DNA of 64,000 nucleotides from Dehalococcoidia bacterium (GTDB lineage: Bacteria > Chloroflexota > Dehalococcoidia > E44-bin15). The notes under the pieces are model-generated. The model did no database searches and was not told where the DNA came from. It saw nothing but the letters and a program-made list of their open reading frames with translations. The stretch lies in NCBI GenBank assembly GCA_035528575.1, contig DATKYK010000024.1, forward strand, positions 1 through 64,000, in the 5' to 3' direction. Position 1 is the stretch's first letter. Each line of letters opens with the position of its first letter. The position numbers and the translations under genes are program-made. Positions 35,980 to 44,800 of this stretch are shown here, piece after piece.

Positions 35980-37521
35980 GTGAGCAGAGAAGGAATCCTG
36001 ATAGATACACCCCTTACCCGGATGACCGGGGAGCAGGTAGAGATAATCCACCAGGCATCTATGGATATCCTGAGTGACCCCGGCCTGATCTGTTTCAACA
36101 GGGAAGCCGCAGAGATATTCGGTGATAGTGGTGCGGATGTAACGCCGATTGAACCCAGCGACCACCCCTGCTGGCACTTGAAAATTCCGGAGAAACTCGC
36201 TCTCGATGCCTTGGATAGCGCTCCCAAGACAGTGAAGCTTGGTGCCAGAAACCCTGATAATACCCTTATAATGCACGGCGATGAGCCGAGGGTGTACTTT
36301 ATAACCGGCTCTGAAACCAACATCTGGCTGGATGTCGGTCTTGTACCTTATGTCAAGAAATCCGACCCCGATACAGAGATTCAGATGCCGGAGTTTTACC
36401 CGCGCCGCGCAACGGTTGCCGACCTTTGCCACTCGGCGCACGTATGCGAACACCTTGAAAGCGTGGATGGCTACATCCGTACCGTAAACATCCAGGATGA
36501 AGACATCACCGAAGACAACAAGGATGTCAATAAATTCTTCGCCTCCCTGAATAATACCACCAAGCACTTCATGTCGGGTCTGACCAGTCTTACCCAGCTG
36601 GACAATGTTGTGAACATGGCAAATCTTATAGTGGGAGGGGAGAAGGAACTCAAGCAAAACCCCATCATATCCTTCATCACCTGCCTGGTTAAAAGCCCGC
36701 TGCAATTTGTTAATGACACTACGCAGACCTTTATCGAGGTCTGCAGAAGGGGGCTGCCCATAGTGGTGTCCTCCTCTCCCCAGGCCGGATCCACTGCGCC
36801 CATTAAAGAATCCGGCATTATGGCGCAAATAAATACCGAAGTCCTGGCCGGCATAACACTGGGCCAACTGGTAAACAAGGGGACACCGGTTATCTACGGC
36901 AGTGTGCCGGTGAGGGCGCGCATGGACAACCTTGCCGATTCCTATGGCGCGGTCGAAACCAGCCAGTATAACATCGATTGCGTTCAAATGGCGCGATTCT
37001 ACAGGCTGCCCAACTATTCCACCGCCGGCGTCTGTGACACCAAGACGCCGGGGACGCAATCCTCGATAGAGCGCCTATTCTCGGATATACTGGTCACCCT
37101 AAGCGGGCCGCAGTACCTGCATTGCGCCTACGGTCTCCTCGACGGGAACTCCGTTTTTTGCCTGCTCCAGGCTGTCCTGGATGATGCCCACTTCCAGATG
37201 ATCAAGTTCTTCCTCAAACCTCCGCGCATCAACGAAACGGAGGTCGCTGAGAGCTTGAAACAAATGAGAGAGGTAGTGGCAACACCGCAGAAACTGTATA
37301 TAAGCTATATACGCAAGGTGATGCGCAGCGGTGAGATCTCTATGCCCTATCCCTTTGAAGGGGACGGGGAAAGGGATGAGGTAATCGCACTGGCATACAA
37401 GAGGATGCAGGAGCTTCTGGCAACACCCGTTGAGCACATAGACCAGGACACCACATCCAGGATATTCCAGGAAATACCCGGCTTACTACCCAGGCTAAAT
37501 GTATACCAAGAAGGGAGGTAG
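35980..37521 (+). CDS. MttB-family corrinoid methyltransferase without pyrrolysine (copy 2)
   Basis: 513 residues, GTG start with GAGGAG at 35965-35970. It is a second uninterrupted MttB homologue, divergent from copy 1 and longer, mainly in an N-terminal insert (DVGLVPYVKKSDPDTEIQMP). Shared landmarks: YFITGSETNIW, LNNTTKHFMSGL (versus LDNTSKHIMGGV in copy 1), SSSPQAGSTAPI and YSTAGVCDTKTP. It has no amber codon. With two MttB paralogues and a single corrinoid protein, the operon may demethylate two related amines or run successive demethylations. It ends 2 bases before the corrinoid protein gene. Confidence 0.9.
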   Translation: MSREGILIDTPLTRMTGEQVEIIHQASMDILSDPGLICFNREAAEIFGDSGADVTPIEPSDHPCWHLKIPEKLALDALDSAPKTVKLGARNPDNTLIMHGDEPRVYFITGSETNIWLDVGLVPYVKKSDPDTEIQMPEFYPRRATVADLCHSAHVCEHLESVDGYIRTVNIQDEDITEDNKDVNKFFASLNNTTKHFMSGLTSLTQLDNVVNMANLIVGGEKELKQNPIISFITCLVKSPLQFVNDTTQTFIEVCRRGLPIVVSSSPQAGSTAPIKESGIMAQINTEVLAGITLGQLVNKGTPVIYGSVPVRARMDNLADSYGAVETSQYNIDCVQMARFYRLPNYSTAGVCDTKTPGTQSSIERLFSDILVTLSGPQYLHCAYGLLDGNSVFCLLQAVLDDAHFQMIKFFLKPPRINETEVAESLKQMREVVATPQKLYISYIRKVMRSGEISMPYPFEGDGERDEVIALAYKRMQELLATPVEHIDQDTTSRIFQEIPGLLPRLNVYQEGR

Positions 37522-37523
37522 CG

Positions 37524-38210
37524 ATGAGCGAAGATATCATTGCATTACTTAAGGAAAATGTAATACAGGGCAGAAAGACCCAGGATGACGAGGGGATAGA
37601 TGAAGTACTAACCGGGCCCGGGGTGGTGGAGCTTACTCAGGCGGCGCTGGACAGCAACATACCTCCGGATGTGATAATAAAGCAAGGCCTCACTGCGGGA
37701 ATGCAGGTTGTGGGAGAAAAGTTCTCCACAAAGGAATACTTCATCCCGGATATGCTGGCCTCAGCCGAGGCAGTGGGAGAAGCGATGGACATCCTGAAGC
37801 CCCTTCTCGAGGCTTCAAATGCGGAAATAAAAGGTAAATTCGCCATAGTAACAGTGAAGGGAGACATCCACGATATAGGTAAGAATATCGTTGCCATTCT
37901 GCTCAAAGGGGCTGGCTATGAGGTTAATGACCTGGGAACAGATGTACCCACTGAGAAGATCGTGGAGGCGGTAAGGGAATATAAACCCGATTACCTGGGG
38001 CTCTCCGCCCTGCTTACCACTACAATGGTGGCAATGGGGGAGGTACTTGAAGCCCTGAAAGAGAATAACCTCAGAGACAAGGTCAAGGTACTGATCGGTG
38101 GAGCAGCGGTATCTAAAGATTATGCCGAGAAAATAGGGGCGGATGCCTACTGCGTGGACGGCTTCGAAGCAATTAAGGTGCTCGAGGCTTTTCAGGAAGC
38201 GCAGGCTTAG
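37524..38210 (+). CDS. Corrinoid protein (MttC/MtbC-like)
   Basis: 228-residue B12-binding protein. Residues ~1-95 form the helical cap (B12-binding 2) domain; the Rossmann-like domain carries the base-off/His-on motif D114-x-H116-x-x-G119 in VKGDIHDIGKNIV, followed by GADVP/GTDVP and LSALLTTTM. It is the methyl carrier between the MttB proteins and the pterin methyltransferase. GGGAGGTAGCG precedes the ATG. It sits directly after the second MttB gene, the typical arrangement for MttB-MttC pairs. Confidence 0.94.
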   Translation: MSEDIIALLKENVIQGRKTQDDEGIDEVLTGPGVVELTQAALDSNIPPDVIIKQGLTAGMQVVGEKFSTKEYFIPDMLASAEAVGEAMDILKPLLEASNAEIKGKFAIVTVKGDIHDIGKNIVAILLKGAGYEVNDLGTDVPTEKIVEAVREYKPDYLGLSALLTTTMVAMGEVLEALKENNLRDKVKVLIGGAAVSKDYAEKIGADAYCVDGFEAIKVLEAFQEAQA

Positions 38211-38240
38211 TTTAACCACATTGAATGAAGGAGTGTGACT

Positions 38241-39725
38241 GTGGCAGGAATTGCCGGAATTTTAGGAAGCGATAATGGCGAGCTGGAACAGATGCTCGAG
38301 CGGATTAAGTACAGAGGTCCGCACGAGACCTGGGTAAACCGCGAACAAGGGGTGAACCTGGGATGCAATGAGCTGAACGTGGGTGTAGACTCGAGGGAAG
38401 GCTCACATTATGCCTCCAACGGCAAGATGGCAGTTGTCCTTGATGGACGAGTATACAATCCGGAAAAGGGGAAAAAGACCGATGCCGAGGCGCTGATGGC
38501 CCTCTATGACAGATTCGGCAGCAAGTTTGCACGCAAAATAGACGGGGACTTCGCCTGCGCCGTATCCGACAACGGTAAGATGATACTGGCACGTGATTGG
38601 GCAGGAATAAAACCCCTCTACTACGGCCATAATAGAGATGGGTCGCTATGCTTCGCTTCAGAGGCAAAGAGCCTGGTGGGCATATCCGGCGATGTCAGGG
38701 AGTTCCCACCGGGTTATGTTTACTCCACAGAGGTGGGATTCCAGAGATATACCTCTGAAGCTGTAGAGACTCCGGAGTTCGAAGATTACGAACAGGCCAA
38801 GAAGGTGGTAAAGCAACTCATGCTGGAGGCAATGGAGAGACGGATGAAGGATAACGCCGTTGGAGGAGTCCTGCTGAGCGGAGGGCTGGACAGCAGCCTT
38901 ATAACCTACATGGCCTGCCAGATAAAGCCAGATATCGAGTGCTTCACCGTAAGCATGCAGGAGGGTCAAGACCTCCCGCTGGCCAAGGATGTAACCCAGT
39001 ACCTGGGGGTCAAGCATCACATTTTAATCTTCGATGAGAAGGAGATAAATGAGATATTGCCCAAGGCTATCTATCACCAGGAGATGTATGAGGAAAGCTG
39101 CGTGCACGGTGCAATTGCCAATTTCCTTGCCGGACGGTTTGTCAGCCCACACACCAACTGCGTTCTAACCGGAGAGGGAGCGGATGAGTTCTTCGCCGGT
39201 TATGACGGCCAGTTCAGGCAGGGAGAGAACCCCGAAGAGGTTGCCAGTATAGTCGATAATCTCATCAACGTTGCCCACAACACCGCCCTGCAAAGGCTGG
39301 ACCGGTTGGCGGCGGCGAATTCGATTGAAACCCGCACCCCCTTTCTCGACACCAAGGTGATGGACTTCTGCATGAAGATCCCACTGAACTGTAAGATTCA
39401 CGGAGAGGAACAGGTGGGGAAGTGGATCCTGCGCCAGGCATTTGAGGGCTGCCTGCCCGAACACATTATCTACCAGACAAAACGCTTCTTCGCCCAGGGT
39501 TCAGGCGTGGCGTTTATCATGCGCTCGCAGGCAGAGAAAAGCATCTCCGAAAAGGAACTCGCTGAACACAACAAGAAAGCAGGCAACCCCTGGCTATCCT
39601 CTATCGAGGAGCTGTATTACTACAAAATATTCAAGGAGACATACCCCCAGCCTGCATACGATCGGCTGGTAGGCAGGTGGGACCCCTTGAGACCGGATTT
39701 CTTCCTCCGTAAGGTGGACGCATAG
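38241..39725 (+). CDS. Asparagine-synthetase-like ligase lacking the glutaminase Cys
   Basis: 494 residues from the GTG at 38241 (GAAGGAG ends seven bases before it); a GTG at 38235 is an alternative that adds two residues. The order is an N-terminal class II glutamine amidotransferase-like domain, then an ATP-pyrophosphatase synthetase domain with the SGGLDSS loop (about 213-219) and TGEGADEFFAGYD. In active enzymes the mature N-terminus is Cys (M-C-G-I-A-G); here it is M-A-G-I-A-G, and the Asn of the N-G-E-I-Y-N loop is Asp (L-D-G-R-V-Y-N). Both glutaminase residues are lost, so it should use free ammonia or another amine. It follows the corrinoid gene by 30 bases in the same operon. The acceptor is unknown. 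Confidence 0.85.
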   Translation: MAGIAGILGSDNGELEQMLERIKYRGPHETWVNREQGVNLGCNELNVGVDSREGSHYASNGKMAVVLDGRVYNPEKGKKTDAEALMALYDRFGSKFARKIDGDFACAVSDNGKMILARDWAGIKPLYYGHNRDGSLCFASEAKSLVGISGDVREFPPGYVYSTEVGFQRYTSEAVETPEFEDYEQAKKVVKQLMLEAMERRMKDNAVGGVLLSGGLDSSLITYMACQIKPDIECFTVSMQEGQDLPLAKDVTQYLGVKHHILIFDEKEINEILPKAIYHQEMYEESCVHGAIANFLAGRFVSPHTNCVLTGEGADEFFAGYDGQFRQGENPEEVASIVDNLINVAHNTALQRLDRLAAANSIETRTPFLDTKVMDFCMKIPLNCKIHGEEQVGKWILRQAFEGCLPEHIIYQTKRFFAQGSGVAFIMRSQAEKSISEKELAEHNKKAGNPWLSSIEELYYYKIFKETYPQPAYDRLVGRWDPLRPDFFLRKVDA

Positions 39726-40398
39726 ACACCAGCCATTTTACACCGTTCGACTAAAATCACCGGGGTGAATTGATGATTGCCTCGGGGCTTAAGTATATCG
39801 GTGTTAGCACTGCTTTATAGATTGTCCGCACCGTTCACAGAACAACTTATCCCATTTTAACCCGAAGCTCAATATTATTCCATCACTATTTTAGCACTCT
39901 TGGTAAATTCACCAAATCAGATACCACTGGTATCTCATCCTGTAACCGATATCGAATAGTTCTTCCATAATAGTTCTTCCATAGCTGTCTTCTGCGATAT
40001 CTCAATAGAACGACAGCCACTATACCTCCTTGCCTACCCACGTAAATACCTGTCAACCAGCATCACATTATGCCCCTCAAGGGACGGTACATCTTAATCC
40101 CAAATCGTGGACCATCCGTTACCTAACCCTCTAAGTATCACACGACGGTCATTAAGCCTGCGTTTTATATATCGCCACTGGCAGCTTGCTGGCATGAGGC
40201 GGGAGTCCACGTCACCGGCCATCTATAAGCACCACCCCGATATTGGAATAAATGCTCACCTGCCAGCAGAGCATGCCCCATATGTCCAAAATATCTCCCT
40301 CATTAGCTGGTAGTAAGTGGATAGGCTGAGCAATCTCCTGCTTTTACCTCGATTACGAGAAAACACAGCCCAGATCTCTTTCCCTTTCAAGATACCTC
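39726..40398. other. Intergenic region after the corrinoid operon
   Basis: About 670 bases with no supported gene. A 68-codon frame at 40107-40313 has no ribosome binding site or motif. No convincing terminator hairpin was found after 39725. Confidence 0.4.
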
Positions 40399-40479
40399 TT
40401 GACAATTATTGTATATTATGTTATCATACATTATGATATGTTAAGTTATATTATATTTTGATATGTTCTGTTATGATAT
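40399..40479 (+). promoter_or_regulatory. Promoter and AT-rich operator region of the HTH-receiver regulator
   Basis: TTGACA (40399-40404), a 17-base spacer and TATCAT (40422-40427) make a good sigma70-type promoter. The -10 overlaps an inverted repeat, TATCATA-CAT-TATGATA (40422-40438). TTATGATAT recurs at 40471-40479, and the whole tract is nearly pure A+T. This looks like an operator array, probably for autoregulation by the downstream DNA-binding protein. Confidence 0.6.
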
Positions 40480-40526
40480 AGTAGGTGGTCAGGGTGAGGG
40501 AATCTAAACTAATAAGGATGGGCATC

Positions 40527-41141
40527 ATGATAGAGGAAAGCTTCAACAATAAGCGAAATAACAGGGAAGGAAACCAGTTTCCAGATAGACTCCTTACCGT
40601 CCGCGACGTGGCAGAACTGCTACACGTGCACAGCAATACGGCACGACGCTGGAGCGACCTGGGCCTAATTAAAAGCTACCGCGTTGGCCCCCGTGGCGAT
40701 CGTAGATTCAGGGCTGAGGACCTCAATACCTTTATTACCACCGTTAAGCCAAACCTGGGGGGAGCAGTGCTCATTGTCGACGATGACCCCGATATTCGGC
40801 AACTCATGGAGGATGTCGTCGAGGGGGAAGGCTACAGGGCTACCGCCGTTGAAAGCGGTGAGAAAGCCTTGAAAGAGCTCGATAAGCAGCACTTCGACTT
40901 CGTCTTCCTCGACCTCATGCTGCCGGGCCTGACCGGAGTAGATGTGCTCCGTTTTATAAAGGAGCATGAAAATAAAACCATAGTGGCTGTCATTACCGGG
41001 CACGGTGACGATGCCCTCGCTCTTGAGGCGATGGAGCTGGGTCCCATGTTTTTTATCCGAAAGCCCTTCGATATTTCCGAGATAACCACGGTTCTCGATG
41101 CAGTAATGCATCATCCAGAAAATAGCTCCAGCAAACCGTAG
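40527..41141 (+). CDS. Helix-turn-helix/receiver fusion regulator
   Basis: 204 residues from the ATG at 40527 (AAGGA nine bases upstream); starts at 40485 (GTG) and 40518 (ATG) are possible. Residues ~21-70 form an excisionase/MerR-type winged helix (LTVRDVAELLHVHSNTARRW, then YRVGPRGDRRF). Residues ~79-200 are a response-regulator receiver: acidic pair VDDDPD, phosphoacceptor D129 in FLDLMLPG, Thr/Ser region VITGHG and conserved K179 in IRKPFD. DNA-binding domains normally sit after the receiver, so the order is inverted. No histidine kinase gene is adjacent. It may regulate the corrinoid operon or the downstream surface protein. Confidence 0.85.
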   Translation: MIEESFNNKRNNREGNQFPDRLLTVRDVAELLHVHSNTARRWSDLGLIKSYRVGPRGDRRFRAEDLNTFITTVKPNLGGAVLIVDDDPDIRQLMEDVVEGEGYRATAVESGEKALKELDKQHFDFVFLDLMLPGLTGVDVLRFIKEHENKTIVAVITGHGDDALALEAMELGPMFFIRKPFDISEITTVLDAVMHHPENSSSKP

Positions 41142-41203
41142 GCTGGAAAGATGCTCTTCCCCCTTTCTATCCTCGTTGGCTGGGTAGAATAAGTAAGCTA
41201 CAC

Positions 41204-41416
41204 CTATTGCCAGCACCCGCCCTCCACGAGCACGCCCAAGGGGCATTCATTCCTGCAAATGTCTACTCCTTTCATCAGTGGCACGCTTGCTGGACATGCG
41301 CCTCCCCACGGTGGTATCTCCAGTATCCGATGGATCTCATTCATTATTGGCCCACGATGAACGACACTTATCGATCGTGATAGCCTATCCTTAGTATTTC
41401 CCAGGATAAAACACAT
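41204..41416 (-). CDS. Possible small Cys-containing protein
   Basis: 70 codons, ATG at 41416 with a strong GGGAGGAG site seven bases upstream. No family is recognised; the C-terminal half has four Cys (GGACPAS, DICRNECPLG, GGCWQ), which could bind metal. The good translation start is the main support. It converges with the regulator gene and diverges from the giant gene. It may equally be chance. Confidence 0.35.
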   Translation of the reverse strand: MCFILGNTKDRLSRSISVVHRGPIMNEIHRILEIPPWGGACPASVPLMKGVDICRNECPLGVLVEGGCWQ

Positions 41417-41629
41417 CTAGCTCCTCCCTTCGAAACCTCCCATCGCTACCATTTACAACAGGGTTAGCCCGGGGGAACCCGCGATCGCTCCATCACCATA
41501 CTGTGCCTTTATTTAAATTCAAGCATGCTGCAGCCGGGCAAGCCATGGAAGCAGGCAATAGTTTATTCGTCTACACAGAAGCACCTTGAACAGAACAAAA
41601 TTTATTAAAAAATTCACCTGCAAATCCCC

Positions 41630-41658
41630 TTGACAAAACCCGCATGTCATCTTAGTAT
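41630..41658 (+). promoter_or_regulatory. Promoter candidate for the giant surface-protein gene
   Basis: TTGACA at 41630-41635 and TAGTAT at 41653-41658, spacer 17 bases. It would give a 5' leader of about 230 bases before the ATG at 41897. The hexamers are identical to those upstream of the selenoprotein gene. Confidence 0.5.
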
Positions 41659-41896
41659 TCCACGCTCATCAACCTATTCCAGCATCATGAGAAGGTAGGG
41701 CTATCAGGTTTTGGTGAAAAGGGGGAGATAAGTATAGTTTAGTGAACTTGTTTGATATTGACTGCTGCCGCTCCTTATGTAATGATGGATGATAGTAACC
41801 TAGGAATATTGTAGGTATGTGTAGGTTGAAGCAGGTCATCCAATCAACAAGGGGTGCCCAATTTAGCTTTCTAGCGCAGGAGTACCGGAGTAATAA

Positions 41897-44800
41897 ATGG
41901 CAAGGCCAAGGCGAATAGTAAAGACACTAGGTGTAGTCCCACTATTACTAGCTTTGATGCTGGTAGCACTTGTTGCCGCTCCGCTTCTGAGCATCGGCAT
42001 AACACAGGCTACGCAGACCACCATCGTCTTCCAGGATGATTTCGGCACTACTTACGCGAACACTGTTCCCGGTTGGACTGATAGCGATGGGAGTGGGCAT
42101 GACTGTGCCACTAGGCCCACTTATGGCACGGGCGATAAGTACCTCCGCCTGCGCAGCGGCGGGATGGCCACGAAGTCGGCCATCGACACAACAGGCCTGG
42201 TGAACATCCACCTGGAGTACGATTGGGGCCAGGATACCGACCGAGATGGCAGTGACGACGGCGATCTCGTTGTGCAGTGGAAGCTCTCTGCTGCCGGCAG
42301 CTGGACCACCGTCAATACACACGACCTTTCTAACGACACTACGACCTGGCCGGCAACGTATGTTGATGCAGCCCTTGGCATCACTGCGGAAGGCACCAGC
42401 ATTGATATCCGTTTCTGGGGAGACACCGATGAAGATCCTGACAGCGCACGGGTGGACAATGTCGTCGTCAGCGGCGACCCCGCGACAGCACCTTCACCAT
42501 CACCAAGCCGGTCGCCTTCGCCCCCGCCTACGCCTACGCCGACACCGACATCGTATGAGAGTATGGCAGCGGTAGTAGTAGTTATAGCTCGGATCACCCA
42601 GCCAATAGGCTCATCAGTAGAGCCCACATTTGTAGACGGTAACCCATTCTGCGTAGATACTTGCGGGGGCACTGAATATAAAATAGAAGAGCCAGTTACA
42701 TCGGGCTCCCACGTGCTTCCCGATAGCGCCGGTACGATTAACATAACAGTAACAGGAAACTATTTCGATTGGACATCGACAATAGGCATAGACTGTGTAA
42801 TCGTAAAGGGTGGTCCCAATGCTAATGTTTACTATTACGACCCTGAATCGTTTGGTGATACTGGACTCCATGCACCAATTAAACTCAGTAATGGAAAGCC
42901 TTTCGGGCTAAGCCATATAAGTTTCTGTTATAACATAGAGCCAACTCCTACTCCGACGCCAACGCCGACGCCTACGCCTACCCCGACACCTAACTGTACT
43001 CCTACCCCGACGCCTACGCCAACACCGAGGTGTACTCCTACTCCGACACCTAACTGTACTCCTACGCCGACCCCTACTCCGACACCAACGCCGACACCTA
43101 CCCCGACACCAACACCAACTCCTACGCCAACTCCTACACCTGACTGTGGTAATGTCTCGGTCGATAAGACCGCTCAGGAAGAGGGGTGCCGCACATACAA
43201 GGTTACACTGAATATCACGGGTGAGCCGTGCGCCAAGCCTGTTGATGTGATGCTGGTCTTCGACCGCTCAGGCTCCATGGATGATGGCGTGGGGCTAGAG
43301 CCGTTTAATTCTGCCAAAGCTGGGGCCAAGGCTTTCATTGACCAGCTGAATACCGATGATAAGGTCGGGCTGGTCTCCTATCATACCACTGCATATTTGA
43401 ACAACGGCTTAACCTTTACTCACAATGATGTTAAAACTTCCATCGATGGTCTATCCATCGGCGACTATACCAACATCGCTGCAGGAATCTATCTGGCAAC
43501 CCAGGAGATTATCGCCAATGGCCGTACGGATGCAGAGAAGGCTATAATCGTGCTTTCGGATGGCGTCGCCAATAGGGCCAGCGTTTCATGTACCGGCTGT
43601 GGCATATATCCATGTTATAGCACTTCGCCTACAATTTACGCGCCGAATAACAGGGGTACTTGCTGCACAAATGACGCAATTAACCAGGCCCTGGCTGCCA
43701 AGGTCCTAGGTTACAAAGTATTTAGTATCTTCCTCGAGAACGTCAATACTTCAGACTGCGGCAATACATCTCGCACATCACTACTTGGTTCTGAGACACT
43801 AAAAGCGGTATCTTCAGGAGCAGGCTTCTACTACGAAACCACCGATCCAAGCGACCTGGAGGAGATCTACGAAAAAATCGCCGGCCAGCTCAACACCGCA
43901 GCGACAGATGTAGTGGTCACGGACGACGTATCAGATGAGTTCGATGTCGATACTGGCAGCTTTAGCCCCAGCCAGGGCACCGTAAGCTTCAACTCCGGTA
44001 TTAACACCATTACCTGGAACGTTAGTGATGTTGGTAGTACATCAGTGACCCTGACCTACCAGGTCACCGCCAAGGCAGGTTATTCCGGCTCCCTTGATGT
44101 CAACGACCTGGCGACAATGAACTACACCGATGTGGATAGCAACCCCCAGTCGAAGGTCTTTCTTATACCCACTGTTAACGTGCCCTTTGATCTCCTAGCC
44201 TCCGCTTCCAGTAACTCACCAGTATGCGAAGGCGGTACCATACAGCTCAACGGTTCGGCCACCGGCGGCACACCTCCTTATTCCTCCTATAGCTGGACAC
44301 ATATCCCCGACTGGTCAAGCTTTATACAGAACCCCACCAGGTCCCCTGCTACCATAGCTATGTCCGGTACCTATACCCTGAACGTTACCGATTCCAACGG
44401 CTGCTGGGATACCGATACTACTAGTGTGGTGGTTAATCCCTGTCCTACTCCTACTCCTACTCCTACTCCTACCCCTACCCCTACCCCTACACCAACACCT
44501 ACGCCAACTCCTACTCCAACCCCGACGCCTACTCCTACGCCTACTCCTACTCCTACTCCAACCCCGACGCCTACTCCTACACCTACTCCTACACCGACAC
44601 CTACTCCTACTCCAACGCCAACTCCTACTCCCACACCTACGCCAACTCCCACTCCCACTCCTACTCCAACGCCGACGCCTACTCCTACCCCTACTCCTAC
44701 CCCGACCCCTACCCCTACACCAACACCTACGCCTACTCCTACCCCAACGCCTACTCCTACGCCTACTCCGACCCCCACTCCCACGCCTACACCAACGCCC

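Larger units (their letters stand above)
41142..41896. other. Intergenic region upstream of the giant surface-protein gene
   Basis: About 755 bases. It includes a possible short minus-strand gene and a promoter candidate, listed separately. Nothing else is recognisable. Confidence 0.4.

Noticed and set aside
33709-37521. Pyrrolysine-encoding amber codons in the two MttB genes
   Set aside because: Both frames are uninterrupted, with no in-frame TAG, so they are the non-pyrrolysine type.
40107-40313. 68-codon frame before the HTH-receiver gene
   Set aside because: Lacks start context and any recognisable motif.
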